Assembly (NCBI RefSeq): GCF_032854445.1 | Contig: NC_088302.1 | Span: forward strand, 18,535,338-18,599,337 | Reading direction: 5' to 3' | Length of the DNA stretch: 64,000 nucleotides | From: Liolophura sinensis | Taxonomy: Eukaryota; Mollusca; Polyplacophora; Chitonida; Chitonidae | In this document: positions 12,277-22,613 of the stretch, one piece after another | Position numbering within the stretch: the stretch's first letter is position 1 | Layout: each line of letters opens with the position of its first letter | Program-made: the position numbers and the translations under genes | The notes under the pieces: model-generated | Database searches by the model: none | The model's input: only the letters and a program-made list of their open reading frames with translations | Told to the model about the DNA's origin: nothing

Positions 12277-12366
12277 CCAAGCCATGTGGTGGTACTTGTG
12301 ACCTATAGTTGTCGTCTTATGACTGAAAAATAATTAAGTACGATGTTAAATCCCAAGCACTCACTG
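12277..12366 (+). mobile_element. SINE family B, 3' fragment
   Basis: The end of a family B element is present: GTCGTCTTATGACTGAAAAA, then a diverged form of the TTAAACCCCAAGCACTCACT tail. No tRNA-like head is present. Confidence 0.7.
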
Positions 12367-13029
12367 TAACCAATAGTGTGGCAGTTCTGTTCAGCGTACT
12401 CATCTATTCTGGCTCATATTTCAGGAGGTAAGTCTTCAATTATGGAAAATATAGATTATTGTATGCACCCCCATATTAAATCGCACGAATTTGCTTAGCC
12501 ATGCTGTTCCGAGAGAGTGTCACGGTACTCTGGGGATGTCAACATGTAATGTTGAAACTCGAAAATCTTGTATTGGGGAAGTAACAAATAATAAAAAGGT
12601 TCATAATTATTGTCATGTGCGTGAGGCACACTGATGGTACACTCTGATGTAACGCGTTCACAGTGAGATTTACGGGTAAGCTCCATCCTCCATAGACATC
12701 ACAGTGTTACAGGAGAAAAATCATATTACTTCATAATCACTAGAAATCAGTTAAATATATACATGTGTAATATGTACTACATTTTATTGGGGGTTTCGAG
12801 TTATAACGTGTTGGTGACTTCACTTTGTGAAGTAGTATCTATGGTATGGATTAAGTATGTATGGATAAATCACTGCTTTTTAACTTGGGCAGGTATGAAC
12901 AAAAAATGAAAATTATCCACAAAATATGACTTTAAATAATTGACTAACATGTACCTAGCAAATCCTTTGAAATAAATATTTCGGGGAATAAAATTCATGA
13001 TTTATGGATAATGTTATTAATTTATAGAT

Positions 13030-13210
13030 TTGATTGGGGTTTTATGCTGTACTCAAGAATATTTCACTTCTACGACAACAGCCATCGTTATGGTGGGAGA
13101 AAACCTGGCAGGGCCCTGGGAGAAACCCACAACCATTGCAAGCTACTGGCAAACCTGCCCATGTAGGAAGCCAGCATGAGCTGGACTTGAAATCACAGCA
13201 CCCACATTGG
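13030..13210 (-). mobile_element. SINE family A, minus-oriented, 5' truncated
   Basis: The plus strand reads the reverse complement of family A from the tail (TGATTGGGGTTTTATGCTGT) to the box B-like GGACTTGAAATC near 13180. The outermost tRNA-like head is missing. Confidence 0.8.
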
Positions 13211-13776
13211 AATTGATAATATCGATTATTGTGTATAGCCGCCTATGATAAAATACATTAATTTGCCCCCATGCTGCCATAAAGTGAAATCGTGGCACTA
13301 TGGGATATCGCCATGATGTCGTAATGTCACAACTCAAAAGCTTTGTATTAAAATCAGATGTTACAGTAGAATGTTGTATGCTTACTACGATCTAATGGTG
13401 AATTCTAATGATTTACAAAGGTGTAAGCTGTGAAAGTACGTCAATTCAAACCAATTACAGTCAGATATCCATTGAAAAGGCAGTGGTTTTCCTCCATTTA
13501 TATACCTGACAGCCATGATGTAAGTTCAAAATTCACATACTGTCTTTTATCTGAAGTTTGGTCGGTGAAAGTGCACTTTGAGAAGCACATAAAGGACTTA
13601 AAATAAAACTTTTGATGCCAGTACTTCTGGACTTAAGATAAGAAATTAATTAAACTTCACAAAGACCCCTATAAAGGGCAGTCAGACAAAAGGTGTTTCT
13701 AGGTGAAATACAGTATACATATATAAGTTTAGAGGGTAGGTGCTTCAGTGTCTTTGAGATGCCCTATTCTGAGAAA

Positions 13777-13900
13777 ATTAACATGGGAGAATGAGGGAAA
13801 GTAGGAAAAAATTGGAAATGAGAGGTCTAGATTTTCAAATTCTGTCTAAATCTATATATACATGTATATAAATATATATCTAACCAAAAATAAGGCTTAG
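13777..13900 (+). repeat. diverged dispersed repeat, copy 1
   Basis: A block around AAATTAACATGGGAGA, AAAAATTGGAAA and GAGAGGTCTAGATTT recurs in similar order at 15535-15625. The two copies are diverged, and the family is not recognised. Confidence 0.45.
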
Positions 13901-14189
13901 ACTATGAATTATCTGCTACAGATGTACTAAACAGGGAACACACCCTGCGTTAGCGAAATTTATTTAGATAAAAAGTTTGTGTTCATTATTTCCTTTCACA
14001 ATTACCTACATGCAACTTGAGACATTGTCATTAAGCTGATTTTGAAGTCATTGCATCAGTTTTTCTTCTTTCCGTTTCAGAAGCCCATTTGTTTCTTTGA
14101 ATGATGAACTAACTGCTACTTGTACTTCGTGGACATATGACAGACTTGTAGAGTGAAGGACGTTTTATATGATTGGTGTAGTAATTTGT

Positions 14190-14330
14190 ACATCATGGGT
14201 AAGACACTAATTATACAAAAAATGTTAGTAAAGCGTCGTCCTGAAAGGTTATGTGTTCAAATCCAGCTCCCATTGGCTATTGTGTGCAGTACATTTGTCA
14301 GGGACATTAAGTTGAGGGATGTTGTTTTTT
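14190..14330 (+). repeat. degenerate tRNA-like SINE head
   Basis: A box B match (GTTCAAATCC near 14248) follows an A-like block containing GGGTAAGACAC. This resembles an old tRNA-derived SINE head. No tail was recognised. Confidence 0.3.
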
Positions 14331-14570
14331 TTCTCAAGGCTTTGCCCAGTTTTTACCACCTACATGTTTACTCCTGAATGCTGTTTCTTAATTGAAGTGT
14401 GTTTTTAGCACAGCTATAAACCATGTTGAATCAATTAGAAAAAAAGTTCTTTAAATCTATGAAAGGTAATAACTCTTTAACTCCTGACAAACATGATGGT
14501 CTTTAGGAATTATGCTTTATATCTTTTACTGCTTTTGATGGTTTATTTATAACTTTTACTGCTTTCACTG

Positions 14571-14720
14571 GTTTATTTATTTATTTATTTGTTTGGTGTT
14601 TTACACCATACTCAGGAATATTTCACTTATACGACAACGACCAGCATTATGGTGGGAGGAAACCGGGAGGAACCTGGAGGAAACCCACGGCCATCTGCAG
14701 GTTGCTGCCAGACCATCCCA
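14571..14720 (-). mobile_element. SINE family A, minus-oriented, 5' truncated
   Basis: The tail-side TTTATT repeat is followed by TTGGTGTTTTACACCATACT, ATTATGGTGGGAGGAAACCG and GGTTGCTGCCAGACC. The element stops there, about half length. Just left of it is a 30-bp tandem duplication (CTTTTACTGCTTT, 14525-14582). Confidence 0.8.
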
Positions 14721-15138
14721 CTTATGACCTTTACTGGTTTAATTGGAAAACATACTTCCTATCACCACAGTTCACATCTGTGATTGTTGCAAATCACATT
14801 CTTGTTTTCACAGAAATGTTTTATATTTTTTTTTGTTCCAAAATTGTCTTTCTGCCCTCGGTGGTTGATGCAGTTTTCTCGTTAGCCTTTTGGCCCCGGA
14901 CCAATGAGGTTTCTGACTTGACACGAGCTCTTACATGTTCAGTTCTGGCTTTAAGTTGAAGTTGGTATTTTAAGGTACCAGTCAAATGTATCAGTTTACT
15001 TCTCATACTCCTGTTTCCGTCATGTGTATAAATTTTGTCATCATACAAGTGAAAAAATTGAGTACAAGGTGAACTGCTATTGACAGATGTATAAAACATT
15101 TTAAAAACCTGCTGGAAAATTTCATTTTGTGTTGACAG

Positions 15139-15209
15139 AAGTTGATTTGGAGCTGGAGCGTCTTAGGGCAGATAACCACGCCCTAGCAGAAGAACTCCAG
15201 CAATGTCAG
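15139..15209 (+). CDS. CNTLN: centlein coiled-coil exon (first recognised)
   Basis: This 71-base exon follows an acceptor (gttgacag) and ends in CAG before the donor gtacta. It begins with two bases of a split codon and ends in phase 0. The translation is VDLELERLRADNHALAEELQ followed by QCQ. It is Leu/Glu/Ala-rich with heptad-like spacing, as in a coiled coil. Vertebrate centlein has a comparable segment ending EELALCQ immediately before its DKEFVWSLW core (from memory). That agrees with this exon ending EELQQCQ just before the next exon's VDKDFVWSLW. Upstream of the acceptor the frame is closed by a TAA at 15102, so a separate exon must supply the start. Confidence 0.85.
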
Positions 15210-17201
15210 GTACTAATATTTTAGTATTTTTGAGGTGCGCTGGGGATTATGTTTCAGCATTTAAATCTGCTAAAAAAATAATGGTTACGATGATGTCATC
15301 AGTTTTAGAGACTGTACTACTGTGCCAGTTAAATGTCATAACAAGGAAATACCCATGATATTGAAATGCACACATATATGTATGTATATTTTAGCCATCA
15401 AGAATATGTTCACTCTGGGCTCTGTATCATCTAGTGTTGTTCCTACCATTACACTGTACATCTACCTTCCCATGTTATCTTTCACCAAGAGGGAAGGGGA
15501 TTAGGGGTCGGGGTCGTGTCTTAGTTTCTCCCTATTATGATCAAATTAACATGGGAGAGAAAGGAAGATTGAGAAAAATATTGGAAAGGGACACTCTAAT
15601 CTCAAAAACTGGCTGAATCTTAGTTTCCTTATGGTTAAATTTATTTACCTGTAAATAAAAACCATCTCCCTCATGTTTGGTTTGATTGCATGCACATCAG
15701 AAGAAAATCACGGTCAAGCCTGTACTTATATCTTATTTTCATACATGTGCCTTTCAAAAACCTGTCCCAGTGTCTCCTACATACGAGTTGTCAGAGCATA
15801 GCGGGGGGGAGTATATAGTGTAATATTGATGTGGACCCCTAGTACCAAGTGTACTCCTTGTGTGACAAAAGACTATCTCTTCCAATCACATTTTAATTAT
15901 GTATGGGTAGGAGTTGTAGAGAATTGCCTGTTCAGTGGACAGTTCCCACCTCGACGCAGACTTTTTTATGATCGGTGGGACTGTGGAGGAGATTTATCAT
16001 GCAGTTACTGCGCGATCTCCTCATAAGTGTCACCTGCATGACGGGGACTAATCAGAGCCGTGTTACCTGTGCAGGCTGGTGTTAATCAGCCAGCTCATGT
16101 TTTAGTCAGACCCACAGCTGTGTTCATGTCACCCATGTTACACTGCCCTCAAATCACGCTACAAGACTCGAGCAGCTCACAGTAAGGCCTGCCCTGATTT
16201 AATACCTGCTATACCTACTGTATATTCCTATAAGTTGTTGATGCTTTTTGTGCTTTTATTTTGGTTTTTGTTTTTTTTGGTTTTGTGTTTTTCAAAGAAA
16301 AAAAACCCCCAAATACAGCTGAAAGAACATGAAGATCTTTTGTAACCCAGGGAGTGTGGTTTACACTTTAAGAGTTGTTAGACACTTGATTTAAAGGTGA
16401 ACTCCTTCCACATGTTCATGGTTTACAGATGAGGAAAAGCACATGTACTTACATTAATTTCCATAAAGTGAAGACTCATTTATAACTCAATTAGCTTAGC
16501 AGAGGTTGGCTGCGAGCAGAGTGGTTATGCGTTAGGACATACAAGGTGTGGGTTCAGTCCCAACTTCAGACTGGGACTTATCAAGGTTCCCCTCCAACGG
16601 CTGTTCTCTGGACCTTTTTTGGCCAAAATATTTATAATAGTGACAAACAACTTTGCTTTGTCTTTGTAACACACAAGTGTATTATATTGGAATATTCGTG
16701 AAAAATAACGGAACAATATAGTTTTTTAGGGAAGAAATGTAATACAAAAATACAAAATGTAATAATTTGCGGATAAGAATTTGAGTACCCTTAGCTGTTT
16801 GGATATACATGTGCATGTATTTGTGCTTCCTGTTGAGTTGTCGGATAATGTCACAAAATTGAATTCTTTTACCTGCATGTTAACAACTAGATGGTCAATA
16901 GACGAAATGAGTTACATGGATGTATGCAATGTCAAAAGAGAAAGAAATACAAACCCCAAAGAATCAGCCAAGAAAATGGGAAAGACTGAAAAGTTACATT
17001 GCCTTTGGTTTGTGATAAAGAAGATTGTGTGAGTTGAAATGGGATAGACTTTTTTTGTTTCAGTGGTATTATTTCAGTGTTTACTAAAGCAGGTCATCGT
17101 TACATTTATGTCACACATGGTAGAGGCAATGATGCAGTCTTACATTATAGGCAAAAAGAATTTTTTCCCTGATTGATCCTGATATGTTTGTACATTTTCA
17201 G
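15210..17201 (+). other. centlein intron
   Basis: This is a 1.99-kb phase-0 intron. It contains the second copy of the diverged repeat shared with 13777-13900 and a degenerate tRNA-like SINE head at 16505-16620 (box B-like GGTTCAGTCCC). No other gene is seen. Confidence 0.8.
15535..15625 (+). repeat. diverged dispersed repeat, copy 2
   Basis: CAAATTAACATGGGAGAGAA, AAAATATTGGAAA and a following AATCTCAAAA block match the order of words at 13777-13900. Confidence 0.4.
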
Positions 17202-17290
17202 GTGGATAAGGACTTTGTGTGGTCGTTATGGCGTAAGCTACAGGTTGCCAATCCTGACATCACTCAGGCAGTCAGCATGGTCGTACAGAG
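17202..17290 (+). CDS. CNTLN: centlein conserved core exon (FVWSLW)
   Basis: This 89-base exon lies between ttttcag and gtaagg. It enters in phase 0 and leaves after two bases of an Arg codon. The product begins VDKDFVWSLWRKLQVANPD and continues ITQAVSMVVQ. Human centlein has DKEFVWSLWKRLQV.NPDLTQ.VSLVVEREK in its N-terminal third, so nearly every position is identical or conservative (from memory). This is the strongest identification in the window. Centlein is a long coiled-coil protein at the proximal ends of centrioles. In human cells it bridges C-Nap1 (CEP250) and CEP68 and supports centrosome cohesion. Only about 115 residues of a protein that exceeds 1,300 residues in vertebrates are visible here. 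Confidence 0.92.
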
Positions 17291-19499
17291 GTAAGGCTTG
17301 CACGACTCCCCAACTGCTGGCACAGAAGGTATAGGCTCAATTCCGGCCTTTGACAGGGAATTTTTAGATTCACCCACTGCCTCAATGTTTTTAGGGACCC
17401 TGGTTACACTAAGTGATTAACAGCCCATGTGCGTTTGTTTACATGGCATTACATTAGTTGAAAACCTGTTGTCTATTACCAATATCGCACGCAAATTTGT
17501 AGATGTATGATAACCCCAGGGGAAGTTCGTCAATAACTTGCCAAAATTCAGTGGTTTAAACAGAGTATGTTGATCTCTTCTACCCATGAAAATGACAGTG
17601 ATTGAACAATTGAGAAATGTGTGAGTGTGGCCTAAAACAGTCATCAAAGAAAAAAAATTGTTTGCTCGCTACCTGTAAGAAATATTCAGTCATGCATGTA
17701 AATCCTCAGTCACCATTCTTAGCTCAGACTTGATTCACACAGAACTGCACAGTTGTATGGGAGAAAACCAAACAAATTTATTGAAGCAGGGTAAGCTACA
17801 CCCCTCTTATGTGATGGAATTTCAGACTTATTAAGTCAACCAATTTCTTGAACAGTTTCTTTTCTGCAACAGCATAATTAAGAAGCTTAATATAGAAGCA
17901 GATTTGCACAGTTTCCGCACATACACACAAATATTCATTTCCCTTAACTACAGTTAAGTATTCTTCTTTTAGCCCATGAGCAACTTAAGATTGGTGTTTC
18001 AATGTAGATTATCCTCTGAGTCTCCCCTTGTAGGTTGTGAGTTCAAATCTGCCCTACAGCATCTCCCATCAGATTCATATGAACTGAATTGGAACTTGGT
18101 TTTTTTCTGAAATTGATCAGAAAATTTCCATTTTTTTCTTTTTTTTAAAACTCAAAATGAAATTATAAAAGACAAGTTTATGAGAAATGTATTGCTTGAG
18201 TGCTGAGTTGGAATCCAGTTTTTGCCCATTTAATTTCATTTTGTTTTCTCCTGTCCTTTTAAAACTGGAATAATACTAAGATCCATGTAGTCTGCTGTTT
18301 AATCAATTTCTTTTCTTGCTTCTTAAAAATGTACATATACCTTATTGTCTGCATATCACATGTATTATTCATGACCTGGAAAAGGCAGTGTTGTATGTTC
18401 GTATGTCTTGTATTATGAGGTGAATGTGAAGGTTAGTCTTGTCTGATGATGGTTCCGATGACCTGGTTGACATGCCCTGACAAGTAATTTTTGACGTTGA
18501 ATGCCAATCCTTACCACATTGAATTGTTAACTCCATTGTGTGAAAAACGTTGCCTTAGCAATGAACAAAGTGCAAGATTTTCCTCTTTGGACAAAAATTT
18601 TTTAAAAATTTGTGGAGAATGAAGTTCTAAGAAGCTTCATATTTATCACTAGGCCTGAGAAAAGAAATTTGTAACTGTAATAAGGCCCTGGGAAAAAGAA
18701 AAGAACAAAAATACATAAACAGTTTTGGTATTTTATTTTTTTGTTGTCGTTGTTTTCTTGTCCTTTAGCTGTATTAGGCATATTCGACTCTGATTGTCTC
18801 AAAGTTAAGTACATAGATTTGTCTCACTAATGATCCTTTTGCAGTGACTCATTGAGAACAAGAGGCTCGCATTAGCGTCACATGAACATCGTGTTAGCAA
18901 GAGGTGATTATCAATAAACAAAAGATTTTCCAAGGATTTGCTCTGGTCAAGTTAATTTCACTGGGAAATCAATACAGTCGCCAAGTTATTTACATGTCGA
19001 ATAGGCTTTCCTTCTACGCGCTTGTCTCCAAAACTAATTCAGGTGTTACAAGGTTAGTGGACATGTCCCTACTTAAGCCTTGTAATTGTCGATCACCAGG
19101 CTGTAATTAATGACGCGCTTTGCACAACATGAAAATGATTCAATTATCAGCATGGTTTCTTCACAGCAGTGTGCGGTCACCCTTTCGCGAGCAGCTTTGT
19201 GCGCCAGAGGCTCTGATGGATGTTTGCAAGCTGACAACTTTTATATTGCATAACTTCTATTGAATTTGTCCACTTAATCCACTGATTTGTTGGCATTCAG
19301 TGTAATTGTTGTGCCCATTACTGACCTTAATTGAGTCTCCGTGTTTCTCAGCTGACTTCAATATGAGCAGTCCCCGGGCCTACGTCTGACACGTCGCCCC
19401 TATGAGGATACTATATCATCTGCATACATTGTGAGTCCAAATCTCCTCTGTGCATCTACATGTACAATGTTCTGCTGATGTGAAGATTATTGCCTTCCT

Positions 19500-19760
19500 T
19501 CAGATTGTTGTCTTGTGTGATATATTTCTTGCAACTCTTCGTACAATTTTGTGAAAAAATTCATACAGCGTGTAAAAAGCATCTGAAAAATGCTCTGTTT
19601 TCTTGAATGGATTTCTGACGAATCTGTACACCATTTCATGTAACCGTACAGTTTCTTGCATGAATTCATACTGCCTTTGAAAGCATCTGAAACATTTTCT
19701 GTTCTTATGACTGGATTTCGGGCAACTCTTTCTGCAATTTCGCAGAGAGAATTTCCAGAC
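19500..19760. repeat. degenerate tandem duplication, about 100-bp unit
   Basis: GCATCTGAAAAATGCTCTG (about 19579) and GCATCTGAAACATTTTCTG (about 19683) begin two similar blocks. Each is followed by a TTCT-rich stretch, GGATTTC and a CAACTC/GAATCT-like run. The duplication produces internally repetitive 92- and 152-codon minus-strand frames that do not resemble a known protein. Confidence 0.5.
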
Positions 19761-20150
19761 AACATGTCGCCGTTTTAAAGTTCTGACTGCATTGGTAGAC
19801 AGGTTCCAAATTGACGACTTTGAGAGGAAAAGATTGAATGTTGAGATAAATGCTGCCATGCACTTCAATTGGCATCTACTGCTATCAAGTAAGATGTAAG
19901 CCTTGGAAGCATTATGCTCTTGCTCAGATGGCAAACAGAGGAACTCTTCAACAACCATACTTTTCCACTCTATCTTGATAGTGTTAGATCTATTGTCAGA
20001 CAGCGTTCTTTAAAAGGAGATGAGTATAAATCTAGCCAGTATGTTTTAATCAAATTTCAAGTGTTTTTTCTACATTGAATTTTCATTTGAAAAAAGAGAA
20101 AACTAGTAGCAAAATCCCAAACCTATAAACCTTTCTACATCAATATTGAG

Positions 20151-20384
20151 GGGACCTCTGTGGACGAGGGTGTTGGCACACCAGCAACTGCCCACCAATG
20201 CGGTCGCAATAAGCTTATGTTGGCTTACTCTCCAGCCGTACGTGGGAGGGTCTGTCAGCAACCTCCACATGGTGATGGGTTTCCCCTGTGCTCTGCTCAG
20301 TTTCCTCCCATCATAATGCTGGCTGCCACTGTATAAGTGAAATGTACTTGAGTGCAGCGTAAAGCACCAATCAAAATAAATCAA
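20151..20384 (+). mobile_element. SINE family A, full length
   Basis: A complete plus-oriented copy runs from the head GGGACCTCTGTGG through GCCGTACGTGGGAGGGTC to the tail GTGAAATGTACTTGAGTGCA and CACCAATCAAAATAAATC. The flanks ACATCAATATTGAG (20137-20150) and ACATCAGTACTGAG (20385-20398) match at 12 of 14 bases, an aged target-site duplication. It lies in a centlein intron in the sense direction. Confidence 0.85.
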
Positions 20385-21497
20385 ACATCAGTACTGAGTA
20401 TTCTTTGCAAACCCTGATACCGTCTGCATATAATATAATATGTTGTCTCACATGAAGTACCAAATACTCTAGTGAAGCCAAATGCAGAAGCATAGCCGAA
20501 TCACCCTTGTCTTGTTACTGTGATGTTGTATATTTGGAGTGGGACAAAGAACAGGGGGATGAGGGACTAACATCTGTCAATCAAAATTGTATAGTTCAAT
20601 GGATGTCTTTAGTATTTGGTATTGAAATGCCCACTTACATAGCTCCCTTGTAGAGTTTTATATATGCAGATATATGCGCTTGTCCCTAACTACCATGGGA
20701 ACTTTATGTCTTTACTACTGTTCGTTACAGTGCTTCCATACACATAGTACTACAAGGTCTTCTTGTGGTCTTTGACAAATATGATGCTGTGGACAATGTT
20801 ACCAAGGCACATTGAGAGCAGGGGAATCTAACAATTCTGCGTGTTTAGTGCTGGGATCAAACAGTACCTTGAGTAACTCACCTTACTCACTGAGTTACAT
20901 CCTGATCACTGGAATAAACCTTAAAAATACATTTTTCACGGAAGTTTTAATTGTCTATGTTCTATTTGTCTAGCCCTCAACTCTGCAATCATTTTTAGTG
21001 TCTGCAGGATTTATATTTTGCTATTAAGCTTAATGACAGATGAACAGGGTGTTCAGTAAGAATCTACAACACATTCTGTTGAACACTAAGACTTACACTA
21101 CATGTGAAAAATTTGATAAAAAGCGTGCTTTATGGTAATACAAGAATGGAATCAGTAGTAGTTTGGGAATAGAATAGAAAGTTGTATTTGTGAAAATATT
21201 GGCTAAGAATTGCACAGTGTTTGTTATGGATTTTGTTTTGTTATTCATAATATACTTTTTTGCCAATATTGTTAAACAGTTTAAAACAGGCATACTTTTA
21301 TCCCACTCCAAAATTATTTATTCATTTATTAATTTATCTTGCAATCCACTGTTAGTTTCAGTTGTCAACACTGTTCTTAATGGTAGGTGAAAAAAAACCC
21401 CAATGGAATCATTTTAATTTTACATTTTTTTTCCCTGCTTTTACCAACTGTTATGTTGAAGTATTTTTTTTCTGGAATGTTGTGCTTTTTTCCACAG

Positions 21498-21626
21498 GGA
21501 AAAAGAGAAGTCCGAGTTAAAGGACCGCAAAGTGCTGAGCATTCTTCAGCTTAAAGATGACAAGATAGAAGAGTTACACGCTACAGTGTCTTCCCAGGCC
21601 AGGGAGCTTCAGGATGCCAGAGCTAA
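21498..21626 (+). CDS. CNTLN: centlein coiled-coil exon
   Basis: This 129-base exon has acceptor ttccacag and donor gtatgt. Its first base completes the Arg codon of the previous exon, and it ends two bases into a Lys codon. The product starts EKEKSELKDRKVLSILQLKD and continues DKIEELHATVSSQARELQDA. Human centlein continues its FVWSLW core with EREKQKSEAKDRKVLEILQVKDAKIQE-type sequence, so the order and spacing match. The reading frame stays open past the donor for about 45 more codons, but that part (CPT/TGCQSASRH-like) loses the coiled-coil character. The donor and the phase match to 22529 favour splicing at 21626. Confidence 0.9.
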
Positions 21627-22528
21627 GTATGTCCCCCTGCTGGGCGATGTCGCCCCACAGGTCAGAGGGGAGACAGGGTGTCAGTCTGCTTCCAGACACT
21701 TTCTCTATCCCTCACATCACATTGTCAGGAGTCATGAAGAGATACATTTATTTGGTTGATGGTTAGTGTTTTACCAATATGTGTACACTGGAGCTATTTA
21801 TAATCTCCTCATTGTATGTACATGCTTTTTGTTAATGTTTGCCATCAGGTCCAAGCAGTTTGTGTGGAGAAAAAGGACATGAGGAAGATAAAAAAAGTGG
21901 TCAATACTAAACATTAAATGGTCTTTGTGATTTGATGGTGTGATGTACTGACAAATTTTGTGAAGTTTGTAAATGTTAATGTTGAAATTGTGATTATACC
22001 TGTTTGCATCGATTGTTTATGATGTCACTCAGAGTAGGCTGATTGGAGTGTATGCCATCAAGCATTTATATACTTCTGACATCATGCTTACGTACCAGTA
22101 TTTGTCTTGGGTATCTTGTATTCGTATCCTGAGAGTCTCGGAATATATATAATGACACACTTTGAAAATGCATAACGTTGGTGAAATTCTTAAATAATTC
22201 AGGCGAAAAGAAATATTGACCTTTCTCAAATATAACATTTGAGAACGGTGAAGACAAATTCTAGTCATGGTAGTATTTTTCTGTAGTTTGTCGTCTGATT
22301 TTCCTTCCATAATAAACATGTGGTTGTTTGTCAGTTATGTGTTTTCAAAGTGTTTCAGTATACTTTGTATATCATGTGTTCATGCCTTAAGAGTTGCAGG
22401 GTGATACAGATATACGTAATATATCTTGTGTTCATACGGGTATCCTATGAATCTAAGAGTCCATGTATCTACTTCATCATAGCATTTTGTTCATACAATA
22501 AGACTATTTTGTATTAATTCATTGTCAG
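21627..22528 (+). other. centlein intron
   Basis: This is a 0.9-kb phase-2 intron, AT-rich. No gene or repeat was recognised in it. Confidence 0.8.
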
Positions 22529-22613
22529 AAAACTGGAACAGCAAAGTGATGTAGCCGTTGTGAGAAATGACAACCAAGTACTGAAGGAGAAACTGGCTGC
22601 TTTGGAAGATCAG
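22529..22613 (+). CDS. CNTLN: centlein coiled-coil exon (last recognised)
   Basis: This 85-base exon lies between attgtcag and the consensus donor gtaaga. Its first base completes the Lys codon begun in the previous exon, and it ends in phase 0 on CAG. The product is KLEQQSDVAVVRNDNQVLKE followed by KLAALEDQ, a polar heptad sequence with Leu/Val at core positions. Alignment with the vertebrate protein is looser here (the region with ENAFLRKEFSDLEKK-like sequence). The identification therefore rests mainly on perfect phase continuity, orientation and coiled-coil composition. Confidence 0.82.

Larger units (their letters stand above)
17291..21497 (+). other. centlein intron
   Basis: This is a 4.2-kb phase-2 intron. 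It holds the family A SINE at 20151-20384, a degenerate duplicated segment at 19500-19760, an old tRNA-like fragment at 18000-18075 (box B-like GTTCAAATC) and T-rich stretches. A 600-base segment at 18800-19400 is free of recognisable repeats and has relatively many CpG and TAATT-like words, so it could be regulatory. Confidence 0.75.

Noticed and set aside
19500-19958. 152-codon minus-strand frame with internal repeats
   Set aside because: The internal similarity is explained by the degenerate DNA duplication at 19500-19760. There is no known protein pattern.
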